DNA from: an uncultured Dehalococcoidia bacterium
Lineage (GTDB): Bacteria > Chloroflexota > Dehalococcoidia > Lucifugimonadales > UBA3495
NCBI GenBank assembly: GCA_958295765.1
Contig: CATQHB010000002.1
Coordinates: 586,424 to 650,423, forward strand
Reading direction: 5' to 3'
Length of the DNA stretch: 64,000 nucleotides
This document shows, piece by piece, positions 48,205 through 57,789 of this stretch (positions within the stretch are counted from its first letter, which is position 1; each line of letters begins with the position of its first letter). The position numbers were made by a program, and so were the translations under genes. Below the pieces are notes generated by a model that did no database searches, was not told the DNA's origin, and saw only the letters and a list, made by a program, of their open reading frames with translations.

Positions 48205-48390
48205 TATCGCATTTTAACTATGGCAACCCAGGCAACCGTCATTCCAAGCAACCGTCGTTCCGGCGAAAGCCGGAATCCAGAACGCTCGGTAGCCGGCTTG
48301 CTCTTTACCCGGGGATTTCCTGGATTCCGGCTTTCGCCGGAACGACGGTTAATTGCGCCGGAACGATAGGTTTATGATGCGATTGCCCGG
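48205..48390. repeat. Family B element, full-length
   Basis: The core palindrome is at 48249-48350, with outer ends GGGCTATCGCATTTTAAC (left) and TTTATGATGCGATTGCCCGG (right). A GGCATTATCAACGTGGG stretch at 48181 resembles a family A end and may be a leftover MITE terminus. Confidence 0.8.
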
Positions 48391-48409
48391 TTCTTGCCTG
48401 GCCCTTGTC

Positions 48410-48615
48410 AACGGAGGGTGGTATTCCTTACCCGTACTGGCTACCGTACCGGCGCCGGTGAATGGTAGGGGCGGGTTTGTAACCCGCCCTGGCTCAGGGC
48501 AAGAATAGGTGAACTACGGCAACCCGTTTTCCGGTATTTCCTTGGCGTTGAACGCCGGGCGGGTTATAAACCCGCCCCTACGCCGATGATAATACTCCCC
48601 GTTGAGAAATCCCGG
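48410..48615. mobile_element. Family A MITE, diverged copy
   Basis: Palindromes GGGCGGGTTTGTAACCCGCC (48471-48490) and GGGCGGGTTATAAACCCGCC (48557-48577) are present, with a worn right end CCCCGTTGAGAAATCC. The internal part (GGTGAACTACGGCAACCCG, CCGGTATTTCCTTGGCG) matches the copy at 61298 rather than those at 3311 and 27682, defining a second subfamily. Confidence 0.75.
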
Positions 48616-48633
48616 ATGCCGGCAAAACCGGGG

Positions 48634-50160
48634 TCAGGGTTGCCCGCGGCGCCCCTTCAGCCAGGCCCGGCCGTCGGCGGCTAGAAACTTATCCGACTCC
48701 TCCGGGCCCCAACTGCCTGGCGGGTAGAAGTATAGCGGCGGCGCGGCGGGGCCGTTAAACCCGGCGATAATTGGGTCGATAATGCTCCAGGCCCGTTCAA
48801 TTTCGTCGGCCCGGGTGAACAGGGCGGCATCGCCGGTCAGCGCGTCCATCAGCAGCCGCTCGTAGGCGTCGGGGATGGCCTGCCCCGCAAAGGCCGACTG
48901 GTAGTGAAACTCCAACTCCACCTGGCGCATCTGCAAGCCGGCGTCCGGGGTTTTGGCCTGAAACTCCAGGTGGAAACCTTCGTCGGGCTGGACAAAAATT
49001 GCCAGCGTGTTGGCCGGGATGTCCTCATCATCGGCCAGCGGGAAAAGCATGTGGGGCGGGTTGCGGAACTGGATGATGATTTCGGTGGTCTTGTCCTGGA
49101 GGGCTTTGCCGGAGCGCAGGTAGAAGGGAACCCCCTGCCAGCGCCAGTTGTCCACGAACAACCGCAGGGCGGCGTAGGTGGCGGTTTGGGATTCCGGGGC
49201 CACGCCCGGCTCAGCCCGGTAACCCTGATACTGGCCGGCAATGGCGTGTTGGGCCACCGCTTCGGCGGGGATGCGCCGCACGGCGTTCAGCACCTTGACC
49301 TTTTCGTTGCGCAGCGCCTCGGCCTCAAAAACGTGAGGCGGTTCCATCGCCACCAGGGACAGCAGTTGCAGCAGGTGATTCTGGAACATATCCCGCAGGA
49401 CGCCGGTATGGTCATAATAGTCGGCCCGCTCGGCCACGGTAATGGACTCGGCCACGGTAATCTGCACGTGGTCAATGTAGTTGCGGTTCCAGATAGGTTC
49501 AAAGATGGCGTTGGCAAAGCGGAACACCAACAGGTTCTGCACCGTTTCCTTGCCCAGGTAGTGGTCAATGCGGAATACCTGCTCCTCCCGGAAAACCGCG
49601 TGCGCTACGTCGTTCAGGGCGTGGGACGAGGCCAGGTCGGTGCCAAAGGGTTTTTCCACCACCAGCCGGCGCCAGCCGTTGCTGTCATCCGCCATCCCCG
49701 CCTCACCCAGGCAGGCAATGGCCCGGAGATACAGGGTCGGGGCAATCGCCAGGTAGTAGAGGCGGTTGGATACCTCCGGGTCAAAATCCTCCAGCCGCTC
49801 CAGATGTTCCTCCAGTTCCCGCAGGCTTTCCAGGGAGGTAACGTCGGCCATCAAGTAGGAAATGCGGTAGGCAAAGTCGGCCCATTCCTGGGCGTTGGGC
49901 TGAAAGCCGCCGGCCTCCTCCATTTCCTGGTGAATAAACTCCCGATACTCGGCGGTGGACAGGTCGGTACGGGCTACGCCGACGATGCGCAACTCCCGGC
50001 GGATGCGGCCTTTGGAGTAGAGGTTGCACAGGGCCGGCATCAGCTTGCGCCGGGTCAAGTCGCCGCTGGCCCCGAAAATTATCAGGCTGGTGATTCCGTG
50101 AGTAGCCGCCAGGGCCTCCGCCAGGGCGTCGATGTCCTGAGCCGTAACTGTCGCGGTCAT
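48634..50160 (-). CDS. zwf: Glucose-6-phosphate 1-dehydrogenase
   Basis: A 508-residue enzyme that begins the oxidative pentose phosphate pathway and yields NADPH. The N-terminal cofactor motif is IIFGASGDLTRRKLMPAL. The active-site segment RIDHYLGKETVQN holds the catalytic His. EKPFGTD and RSGKAL bind substrate. ATG 50160 overlaps the TGA stop of the upstream gnd by one base (TGATG), with GGAGG nine bases upstream. It is the last gene of the pgi-gnd-zwf operon. No pgl is seen. Confidence 0.96.
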   Translation of the reverse strand: MTATVTAQDIDALAEALAATHGITSLIIFGASGDLTRRKLMPALCNLYSKGRIRRELRIVGVARTDLSTAEYREFIHQEMEEAGGFQPNAQEWADFAYRISYLMADVTSLESLRELEEHLERLEDFDPEVSNRLYYLAIAPTLYLRAIACLGEAGMADDSNGWRRLVVEKPFGTDLASSHALNDVAHAVFREEQVFRIDHYLGKETVQNLLVFRFANAIFEPIWNRNYIDHVQITVAESITVAERADYYDHTGVLRDMFQNHLLQLLSLVAMEPPHVFEAEALRNEKVKVLNAVRRIPAEAVAQHAIAGQYQGYRAEPGVAPESQTATYAALRLFVDNWRWQGVPFYLRSGKALQDKTTEIIIQFRNPPHMLFPLADDEDIPANTLAIFVQPDEGFHLEFQAKTPDAGLQMRQVELEFHYQSAFAGQAIPDAYERLLMDALTGDAALFTRADEIERAWSIIDPIIAGFNGPAAPPLYFYPPGSWGPEESDKFLAADGRAWLKGRRGQP

Positions 50161-51068
50161 CACTCTGACCTCCGCACGGCGTGGCCGCCGAACTGGTTGC
50201 GCAGGGCCGCCAGCAGCCGGGCGCCGAAGGGCTGCACCTGGCGGGAACGGAAACGCTCTTGCAGGGACAGGGTAATCACCGGCACCGGCACCGCCAGGTC
50301 CACCGCCTCCTGAACGGTCCAGCGTCCCTCGCCGGAGTCCTCCACGTAGGCTTCCAGGTGGGCCAGGCCGGGGTCTTCCTCCAGGGCCGACGCCACCAGG
50401 TCCAGCAGCCAGGAACGCACCACGCTGCCGTAGCGCCAGGTGTCGGCAATCCGGGGCAAGTCCAGGTCAAACTCCTCCTTGGCCGCCATCAACTCAAAAC
50501 CCTCGGCGTAAGCCTGCATCAACGCATACTCGACGCCGTTATGCACCATCTTGACGAAGTGGCCGGCCCCGGCCGGGCCGACGTGACTGTAACCCCGGTC
50601 CGGCGCCGGGGCCAATGTCTGAAAAATCGGCTCCAGCCGCCGGAAAGTCTCCGCCTGGCCGCCAATCATCAGGGAGTAGCCCTCGGTCAGTCCCCAGATG
50701 CCGCCGCTGGTGCCTACGTCCATAAAGTCAATGCCTTGAGCCGCCAGCTTTTCGGCCCGGCGCATACTGTCCCGGTAGTTGGCGTTGCCCCCGTCCAGGA
50801 TGACGTCGCCCTGAGCCAGCAACGGGAGCAGCCGGTCAATGGTGTCCTCGGTAGGCTGGCCCTGGGGCAGCATCAGCCAGACCGCGCGGGGCGGCGCCAG
50901 CAGTCCGGCCAGTTCCTCCAGAGACGCGGCGCCCTGCGCGCCCTGTCCCTGGCTGGCGGCCACCGCCGCGCTGCTGGCGTCATAGGCTACTATCCGGTGC
51001 CCGCCGCCGAGCAGACGTTGGGCCATATTGCCGCCCATTCGTCCCAAGCCAATCATTCCCAGTTCCAC
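50160..51068 (-). CDS. gnd: 6-phosphogluconate dehydrogenase, decarboxylating (short type)
   Basis: A 302-residue enzyme of the shorter Gnd branch (GntZ/YqeC-like; classical Gnd has about 470 residues), often NAD-linked. The Rossmann motif is MELGMIGLGRMGGNMAQRL. The substrate motif DVGTSGGIWGL and the catalytic Lys/Asn in GHFVKMVHNGVEYALMQ are intact. It turns 6-phosphogluconate into ribulose-5-phosphate and CO2. It overlaps zwf by one base and follows pgi by 32 bases. Confidence 0.95.
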   Translation of the reverse strand: MELGMIGLGRMGGNMAQRLLGGGHRIVAYDASSAAVAASQGQGAQGAASLEELAGLLAPPRAVWLMLPQGQPTEDTIDRLLPLLAQGDVILDGGNANYRDSMRRAEKLAAQGIDFMDVGTSGGIWGLTEGYSLMIGGQAETFRRLEPIFQTLAPAPDRGYSHVGPAGAGHFVKMVHNGVEYALMQAYAEGFELMAAKEEFDLDLPRIADTWRYGSVVRSWLLDLVASALEEDPGLAHLEAYVEDSGEGRWTVQEAVDLAVPVPVITLSLQERFRSRQVQPFGARLLAALRNQFGGHAVRRSE

Positions 51069-51100
51069 CGGTTTGCCTCCCAGTTTTACGGTTTACCCGG

Positions 51101-52732
51101 CTACCGCCCGGCGCTGAGTTGCTCCAATTCGGCGGCCGGCTCAGGCCCTAGGTGCACCCGGGCGGTGCGGCGGCCCAGATTTTGGAGGGCCTGCATATCC
51201 CCGGCGGCCTGCGCGTCGGCCAGAACGCCAAAAGAGAAAGGGTAGCCGGGTATCGGTATATCCTCGGGGTGGTCGGCGGTCAATTGCAGGAACAGCCCGG
51301 AATTGGGGCCGCCCTTGTGCAGTTGGCCGGTAGAGTGCAAATAGCGGGGGCCGAAACCGGCGGTGGTGGCAATGCCATACTCCTCAGCTACCCGGCGGCG
51401 CAGGGAATTCAGCGCGGCGGCTACTTCCGGCGTGTCCGGCAGGTAGGCCATAATCGCCAGATAGTCGCCGGGTTGGGCCTGGCGCAGCAAATCGGCTATT
51501 GATGTTCCGGTAGTTGCGCCGGCCGGCAATGCGCCGGTAGTCTGGTATTGTTCCAGCACCCGGTCGGTCATATCCTTGGCCCCCTGAACGTCGGGCTGGT
51601 CAAAGGGGTGCAGGCCCAACCGGGAACCGGCTACGGCGGTGGCAAACTCCCAACGGTAAAACTCGGCGCCCAGGTCGTAGCGGTCTGGCAAGTCCAGCCG
51701 CACCGCCGGGTGGCCGGCGGCGGCCACCGATTCCCACCAGGCATCCGGGGCGGCGTTGTCGTCCTCCTCAAGCCGCAGATAGACAAAAAGCCGGTCGGCG
51801 CCATAGCGGTCGGGCGTCAGGGCCGGCTCCCCAGCTACCGGCACGATACCGGAACCCTCCTTGCCCAGGCTTTCCGCCAATAGCTGCTCGACCCACAGGC
51901 CAAAGCCGGCCAGGGCTGGAGAGGCTATCAGGGTGAGTTTGTCCCGACCCTGCCGGGCCAGACTGCTCATCACCGCCCCCAGCCAGGCCCCCGGGTTGTC
52001 CCGGGCCGCGGTGGCGGCGCACTGCTCCCGCATCCCGGCGGCGCGGCTCAGCAGTTGGTTCAAGTCCAGACCGATGAGGGCCGCCGGCACCAGGCCAAAA
52101 CAGGATAGTACCGAGTAACGCCCGCCCACGTCCGGCGGGTTCAGGAACGCCTGCCGGAATCCCTGTTCTCCGGCCAGCCTTTCCAGCCCGGTGCCGGGGT
52201 CGGTGATGGCGACAAAGTTCTCGCCGGCCGCCGCCGCGCCCCGCGCCGCGGCCACCAGCCCCCGGAAGTGGGCATACAAAGCGTTGGGTTCAAGGGTGGA
52301 GCCGGACTTGGAGGATACCAGAAAGATGGTCTTTGCCGGGTCGATAGTATCGGAAACGGCCTGCACCCAGGCGGGCAGGGTGGAATCCAGCGCCAATAGT
52401 TCCGGGAACCCGGCGGCGCTGCCGAAAGCGCGGCGCAGCACCTCCGCGCCCAGGACGCTGCCGCCCATACCCAGCAAGACCAGGTGGCGATACCCGGCAG
52501 CGCTAACCTCGGCGGCGAAAGTCTCCAAACCGTCCAATTGTCCCCGCATCGTGTCAGTAAGGGACAGCCAGCCCAGGCGGTCAGCAATCTCCGCCGGGTC
52601 ATCCCGCCAGACCCGGTGGTCATGCTGCTGGATGCGCGCAACGATATTCTCCCGGTCCAGGGCGTCAAGGGCGGCTTCAACTGCCGGGAGACATTCGGCC
52701 GGCAGGTGTACCGCCGGGATTGGGTCGGACAT
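51101..52732 (-). CDS. pgi: Glucose-6-phosphate isomerase
   Basis: A 543-residue phosphoglucose isomerase of the type found as the Pgi half of fused transaldolase-isomerase proteins. The sugar isomerase motifs are VLLGMGGSVLGAEVLRRAFG, FLVSSKSGSTLEPNA, GLHPFDQPDVQGAKD and YLHSTGQLHKGGPNSG. No transaldolase domain is present. ATG 52732 has AGGAGA at correct distance. First gene of the operon with gnd and zwf. It links glycolysis or gluconeogenesis to the pentose phosphate branch. Confidence 0.93.
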   Translation of the reverse strand: MSDPIPAVHLPAECLPAVEAALDALDRENIVARIQQHDHRVWRDDPAEIADRLGWLSLTDTMRGQLDGLETFAAEVSAAGYRHLVLLGMGGSVLGAEVLRRAFGSAAGFPELLALDSTLPAWVQAVSDTIDPAKTIFLVSSKSGSTLEPNALYAHFRGLVAAARGAAAAGENFVAITDPGTGLERLAGEQGFRQAFLNPPDVGGRYSVLSCFGLVPAALIGLDLNQLLSRAAGMREQCAATAARDNPGAWLGAVMSSLARQGRDKLTLIASPALAGFGLWVEQLLAESLGKEGSGIVPVAGEPALTPDRYGADRLFVYLRLEEDDNAAPDAWWESVAAAGHPAVRLDLPDRYDLGAEFYRWEFATAVAGSRLGLHPFDQPDVQGAKDMTDRVLEQYQTTGALPAGATTGTSIADLLRQAQPGDYLAIMAYLPDTPEVAAALNSLRRRVAEEYGIATTAGFGPRYLHSTGQLHKGGPNSGLFLQLTADHPEDIPIPGYPFSFGVLADAQAAGDMQALQNLGRRTARVHLGPEPAAELEQLSAGR

Positions 52733-52829
52733 CGGGCATCTCCTATCCTGCAATTCTGCGGATTGTACGATAGCATACTAAATTAAGCCCGGTTAAGCCA
52801 CCGGTTGGGGGATTTTCTCAGAGCAATCG

Positions 52830-52992
52830 CATCTTAACCAGCGCAACCCCAACAACCGTCGTTCCGGCGAAAGCCGGAATCCAGGAAATCCCCCGGAAAA
52901 GAGCGGGCTGGCTAAAGAGGGTTCTGGATTCCGGCTTTCGCCGGAACGACGGTTTTATGACCGGAATGACGGTTTTATGATGCGATTGACTT
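52830..52992. repeat. Family B element, full-length
   Basis: Core palindrome 52855-52955, left outer end GAGCAATCGCATCTTAACC, right outer end TTTTATGATGCGATTGAC. The right flank holds a duplicated unit (CGGTTTTATGA twice, 52950-52981). The rest of 52733-53089 contains a TATAAT at 53055-53060 that may serve the hydrolase gene. Confidence 0.8.
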
Positions 52993-53089
52993 GGGACTTT
53001 GCACAAGCCCTGCCCGGTGGTCAACAATCCTCAATGGGCAACCCCGCCGCGTGGTATAATTTCCCATCTCTTGTGCCGGAGGTTGCGCT

Positions 53090-53998
53090 TTGACTGAACC
53101 GGGCCAAGCCTTTAATCCCCCTGCGGAAAACCGAATCCGGGTCGGGGAGCTGGATGTCCGCTACCTGGAATGGGCCGGGCCAAGTCCCGCCGCCCCGGTG
53201 CCTATCGTCGCCCTGCACGGGTTGGCCTCCTCTGCTAACTGGTATGAGCGGCTGGCGGCGCGGCTCAGCGGGCAATACCGGATCGTGGCCCCCGACCAGC
53301 GGGGACACGGGCAGACCACCCAGGCATCCGGCGGCTATGACTTTCCCACCCTGGCTGCCGACGTGGCCCGCTTTATGGACGCGCTGGGACTGGAGCAAGC
53401 GGCGGTGCTGGGCCATTCCTGGGGCGGCAACGTAGCCATCAACGTGGCGGCCTACTTCCCCCAACGGGTAAGCCGGCTGGTGATGATTGACGGCGGGTTT
53501 CTCGACGGCCACCTGCTCCCCGACGCCAGTTGGGAAAACTTCAGCGCCCGCTTTGCCCCCCGCAACGTATCCGGCGACCGGCGGGAGTTTCTGGAGCGGC
53601 TGCGGGAACAGTTGGCCGACTGCTGGGGTGAGGACTTGGAACGAATCGTGCAGACGATGGTTTATGAGGACGGGGATGGTCAGATTCAGGACATCCTGCG
53701 CCCGTCCAACCATGCCCAGGTGCTGGCAGCGATGTGGGGCGAGCCGCCGTCGGTTACTCTGCCCCGGATTTCCTGCCCTACGCTAATCGTGCCGGCCGGG
53801 CCGCGCCCGGAGCGGGCCGGCGGCGAATTTTCCCGCAACAAAGAGGTAATGGTAGCGGCGGCGGCCCAGGCGGTCCCGGATAACCGGGTGCATTGGATCC
53901 CCGAAACCGTCCACGACATCGGCTACCACAAGCCGGACGAACTGGCCGGGGTCATCCTGAAGTTTCTGGAGCAGGGGACGGGGTTCAGCCAAGAGTGA
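53090..53998 (+). CDS. Alpha/beta-hydrolase
   Basis: A 302-residue serine hydrolase. The oxyanion region is IVALHGLASSANWYERLA, the nucleophile is the Ser in VLGHSWGGNVA and the catalytic His is in ETVHDIGYHKP. RIVAPDQRGHGQT is the usual second loop. The substrate is unknown; esterase, epoxide hydrolase and lactonase relatives share these motifs. The start is TTG 53090 with GGAGG upstream. A TATAAT lies 30 bases before the start. Confidence 0.88.
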   Translation: MTEPGQAFNPPAENRIRVGELDVRYLEWAGPSPAAPVPIVALHGLASSANWYERLAARLSGQYRIVAPDQRGHGQTTQASGGYDFPTLAADVARFMDALGLEQAAVLGHSWGGNVAINVAAYFPQRVSRLVMIDGGFLDGHLLPDASWENFSARFAPRNVSGDRREFLERLREQLADCWGEDLERIVQTMVYEDGDGQIQDILRPSNHAQVLAAMWGEPPSVTLPRISCPTLIVPAGPRPERAGGEFSRNKEVMVAAAAQAVPDNRVHWIPETVHDIGYHKPDELAGVILKFLEQGTGFSQE

Positions 53999-54052
53999 AC
54001 CCGAATAGCCCCAATTTCATTCCAGGCTGAAAACCCTTAATCGTTTAGTCGC

Positions 54053-55981
54053 TTAATCGTTGTCCGCCGGGGCCGGGACCAGGTTGCCGATGTCCAGCGG
54101 TTCCGGCTGTTGGCCGTCATGGGCCAGGCCGTAGTTGATGGCGTAGAGGCGGGCGTAAACGCCGTTGCGCCGCAGCAGTTCCTCATGGCTGCCCACTTCG
54201 GCGATGCGCCCCTTGTCCAGCACCACTATCTTGTCCGCGCTGCGGATGGTGGAAAGGCGGTGGGCGATGACAATGGAGGTGCGTCCCTCCAGGACGTGGC
54301 TCAGGGCCTCCTGAATCAGTATCTCGGTATGGGTGTCAATGTTGGCGGTGGCCTCGTCCAGGACAACGATGCGGGGGTCGCCGACAATGGCCCGGGCAAA
54401 GCTGATTAGCTGCCGTTGGCCGACGCTGAGGTTCACGCCCCGTTCCGCCAGCACCGTGTCATAACCCTCTTCCAGGGCCATTATGAAGTCATGGGCGCCC
54501 ACCGCTTTGGCGGCGTTAATCACGTCCTCATCGGTGGCGTTCTCGTAGCAGTAGCGGATGTTTTCCTTGACGTTGCCGGAAAACAGGTACGGCTCCTGCA
54601 ATACCATGCTCATCTGGCTCACCAGAGAGCGGCGGGTAACGTCCCGCAAATCGTACCCGTCCACGGTTATCCGACCCTTGGTTACGTCGGCGAAACGGTG
54701 TACCAGGGTTACCAGGGTGCTTTTGCCGGCGCCGGTGGAGCCGACCAGGGCGATGTTTTCCCCGGGGCGGACGTGCAGGTTGATGTCCTGCAAGACCTCG
54801 ATGCCCTCAACGTAATGGAAGTTGACGTTCTCAAAGCGGATTTCCCCGCGCACCGGCGGCATATCCACCGCGTCCGGGGCATCGTTGACCTCCGGTTTCA
54901 AGTCCATCAACTCAAAGATGCGGACGCCGGCGGCCATTGACCGTTGAAAGACGCCGTACTGCATAGTCAGGTGGCGGATTGGCTCAAAGAAGCGTTGAAT
55001 CCACAGGGCAAAGGCCACCAGCACGCCCCACTCCAGGCTGCCGCCCTTGGCGAGCATACCGCCCACCAGCACGATGCCGAAGCCCATACCGATGCCAATC
55101 AGGAACTCTACCATCGGCTGGAGGCCGCCGGAGAAGCGGCTGGCCTGCAAGTTGGACTCCAGATGCTCCCGGTTCAGTTCCTCAAAGTGTTGCAGGTTCT
55201 CATCCTGGCGGTTAAGGCTCTGCACCACCCTGACGCCGGTGATGTTCTGGTTATACTCGCCGTTGACCATGGCAATGGCCCGGCGGATGCGCATAAAGGA
55301 ACGGCGGGCAAACCGCTGCCAGTACCCCAGGATGAAAAAGAGTACCGGTACGATGCTCAAGCTGACTACGGCCAACTGCCAGTCCACCGCCAGCATATAG
55401 ATGATGATGAAAACCAGGGTCAGCACGTCGGCCAGGGCCAGCACCAGCATCTCAAAGGTTTCCTGAAGCTGGAGTACGTCGCTCTGGCTCCGGGACATTA
55501 TCCGCCCTACGGCGGTGCGGTGGAAAAAGGAGGGCGACATATCCTGGAGATGGCTGAACATCTGGGTACGCAAGCTGTAGAGGATGCTCTGCCCCACCCG
55601 GGCCATAAAGACGAACTGGAGATAGTTGGCCCCGAAGTGAATCAGGGTAACTATCAGGAAGCCCAGCCCGAACAGGTGCAGCGGGTGCCAACTGAGGAAG
55701 CTCCCGGAACTGATGCCGTTATTGATGCCCAGCATTATGAACATCGGGATGCTGGCGTTGGCGATGGTGTAGGTCAACACCGCCAACAGGCTCCGAATCA
55801 CGTCCGGCTTGTACGGCCCCATATAGGTAATGAGGCGCATCACCACCTTGTTGTTGTAAACGGAGCCTAGCGCGTTGTCGTCGCTCAGGTTGTCGGTGGT
55901 GGGGGAGTTCATGCCGCCGGAGTGCAGCCCGCGCATCCCCCCCATCATGCCGCCAAAGCCGCCGCCCATACCACCACGCAT
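54053..55981 (-). CDS. ABC exporter half-transporter with intact catalytic site
   Basis: A 642-residue protein of six membrane helices followed by an ATPase domain: Walker A VGSTGAGKST, signature LSVGQRQLISFARA, Walker B IVVLDEATANID (catalytic Glu present) and the switch His in IVIAHRLST. The N-terminus is unusual: a Gly/Met-rich stretch MRGGMGGGFGGMMGGMRGL before the first helix. It pairs with the gene just upstream, whose site is degenerate, as a heterodimeric multidrug or lipid exporter. The ATG overlaps the partner's TGA by one base. Confidence 0.93.
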   Translation of the reverse strand: MRGGMGGGFGGMMGGMRGLHSGGMNSPTTDNLSDDNALGSVYNNKVVMRLITYMGPYKPDVIRSLLAVLTYTIANASIPMFIMLGINNGISSGSFLSWHPLHLFGLGFLIVTLIHFGANYLQFVFMARVGQSILYSLRTQMFSHLQDMSPSFFHRTAVGRIMSRSQSDVLQLQETFEMLVLALADVLTLVFIIIYMLAVDWQLAVVSLSIVPVLFFILGYWQRFARRSFMRIRRAIAMVNGEYNQNITGVRVVQSLNRQDENLQHFEELNREHLESNLQASRFSGGLQPMVEFLIGIGMGFGIVLVGGMLAKGGSLEWGVLVAFALWIQRFFEPIRHLTMQYGVFQRSMAAGVRIFELMDLKPEVNDAPDAVDMPPVRGEIRFENVNFHYVEGIEVLQDINLHVRPGENIALVGSTGAGKSTLVTLVHRFADVTKGRITVDGYDLRDVTRRSLVSQMSMVLQEPYLFSGNVKENIRYCYENATDEDVINAAKAVGAHDFIMALEEGYDTVLAERGVNLSVGQRQLISFARAIVGDPRIVVLDEATANIDTHTEILIQEALSHVLEGRTSIVIAHRLSTIRSADKIVVLDKGRIAEVGSHEELLRRNGVYARLYAINYGLAHDGQQPEPLDIGNLVPAPADND

Positions 55982-57789
55982 CAGTTATCACCTCCGTCAT
56001 CGCCGGCAGCGGCGATGGCCGCATCCAGCAGCACCTCTTCCTGGGGCCGCAGTTGCAACTCGTAGATGTCCCGGTAAATGCCCCGGCGGGCGATAAGCTC
56101 GCTGTGGTTGCCCCGCTCCACAATTTCCCCGTCCCGCAGCACCAGTATCTGGTCGGCCTCCCGGACGGTACTGAGCCGGTGGGCGATTACGAAGGTAGTC
56201 CGCCCCTTCATCACGTTGACCATTGCCTGGTGAATCAGCCGCTCCGTCTCCACGTCCACGCTGGAGGTGGAGTCGTCCAGAATCAGGATGGGCGGGTTGA
56301 CCAGCACCGTGCGGGCGATGGACAGGCGCTGCCGCTGGCCGCCGGAAAGGGTGCTGCCCCGTTCCCCGACCCAGGTATCATAGCCGTGGGCAAAGGCCAT
56401 TATCTGGTCGTGGAGTTGGGCAATCTTGGCGGCGTTGATGATGTCCTCTTCGCTGGCGTTGGACACCCCGTAGGCGATGTTGTCCCGGATGGTAGCGTCG
56501 AACAGGAAAATGTCCTGCTGCACGATGCCCACGTTGCGCCGCAGGGATTCCAGGGTAAAGTCCCGGATGTCCTGCCCGTCAATGGTCACCCGGCCCCCGG
56601 TAACGTCATAGAAACGGGGCAGCAGGTTGACAATCGTGCTCTTGCCGCTCCCCGGGGCGCCCAGAATCGCCGTTATCTGGCCCGGAGAGGCTGTAATGTC
56701 CACATTTTTCAAGGCCGGCGACCGGGAGTCATAGGCAAAGGAGGCGTCCTCAAACTGCACCCGCCCGCCGGAGCGCCCCATAGGCCGGGCGTCGGGCTTT
56801 TCCTCTACCGGGGAAGTGGCGTCCAAAACGTCAAAGATGCGGCGGCCTGAGGAAATCGCCCGGGAAAAGCTGTTAATAATCTGGGCCGCCGAGCGTATGG
56901 GAAAGGTCAGTTGATTCAGGTAAAGCACGAACATCGCCAACTGGCCGGCGGTAAGGTCGCCCCGAATAATCTCCCAGCCGCCGTACCAGACAATCAGGCC
57001 CAGCGCAAAGGTGAAGTAGAGGCTCATCCAGGCGCTGTTGGTGCCTTGCAGCCGTTCCGACTGGAAGTATTCCTCCCGCAACTCCTGGGCCTTGAGGTTA
57101 TACTTGCGCCGCTCAAAATCCTCGGAGGCAAAAGCCTTGACCACGTGGATTCCTACCAGGTTTTCCTGGAGGTTAGTAACCAGTTGCCCGTTGACCTCTT
57201 GAACGTGCAGCCACATCCGGCGCAGGCGGCCCATAACCAGGGTAGAGCGCACCACCAGGAAGGGGACGAAAACCAGGCTGAGCAGGGCCAACTCCCAGTT
57301 CAGCCAGGCCAGGATGCTGGTAACGGCGATGGTGCGTACCACCACTTCGGAGGAGCGTACCAGCCCCATATTCACAAAGCGGCGAACCGCCTCTACGTCG
57401 GCGGTGGCCTTGGACATCAGGTTGCCGGTGTGTTCCTTGTCGTGGTAGGCGAAGCTGACGTGCTGAAGTTTGTTGTAGATTTGGTTGCGGAAGTCGTAGG
57501 TAACAAATTGGGAGAGGGAGTCGGTGGTGTAGGTGCGGGCAAAATCGAAGAACCCCCGCATAATACTGGCGGCCAGGAGCAGGCTGGCTAAAATCACCAA
57601 CTCCATATTTCCGGGGTTCAGGGGAGTTATTTCACTGCCGGTGATGATTACCAGCCGGTCAATGGATTCGCCGAAGAGCCGGGGAATCAGCAGGGAAAAG
57701 CCGATGGCGATGAAGAAACACAGGTAGGCCAGAATCAGGCGGGTTCGATAGCGGTAGGCCATACCGGTGATTCTAGCCAAAATATCCAT
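55981..57789 (-). CDS. ABC exporter half-transporter with degenerate catalytic site
   Basis: A 602-residue half-transporter. Membrane domain, then Walker A LGAPGSGKST, canonical signature LSGGQRQRLSIARTV and Walker B LILDDSTSSVD, where the catalytic Glu is Asp. This is the pattern of the degenerate partner in heterodimers such as TM287/TM288 or BmrC/D. The membrane part begins MDILARITGMAYRYRTRLIL. Together with the downstream gene it should form one asymmetric exporter. The substrate is unknown. Confidence 0.93.
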   Translation of the reverse strand: MDILARITGMAYRYRTRLILAYLCFFIAIGFSLLIPRLFGESIDRLVIITGSEITPLNPGNMELVILASLLLAASIMRGFFDFARTYTTDSLSQFVTYDFRNQIYNKLQHVSFAYHDKEHTGNLMSKATADVEAVRRFVNMGLVRSSEVVVRTIAVTSILAWLNWELALLSLVFVPFLVVRSTLVMGRLRRMWLHVQEVNGQLVTNLQENLVGIHVVKAFASEDFERRKYNLKAQELREEYFQSERLQGTNSAWMSLYFTFALGLIVWYGGWEIIRGDLTAGQLAMFVLYLNQLTFPIRSAAQIINSFSRAISSGRRIFDVLDATSPVEEKPDARPMGRSGGRVQFEDASFAYDSRSPALKNVDITASPGQITAILGAPGSGKSTIVNLLPRFYDVTGGRVTIDGQDIRDFTLESLRRNVGIVQQDIFLFDATIRDNIAYGVSNASEEDIINAAKIAQLHDQIMAFAHGYDTWVGERGSTLSGGQRQRLSIARTVLVNPPILILDDSTSSVDVETERLIHQAMVNVMKGRTTFVIAHRLSTVREADQILVLRDGEIVERGNHSELIARRGIYRDIYELQLRPQEEVLLDAAIAAAGDDGGDN

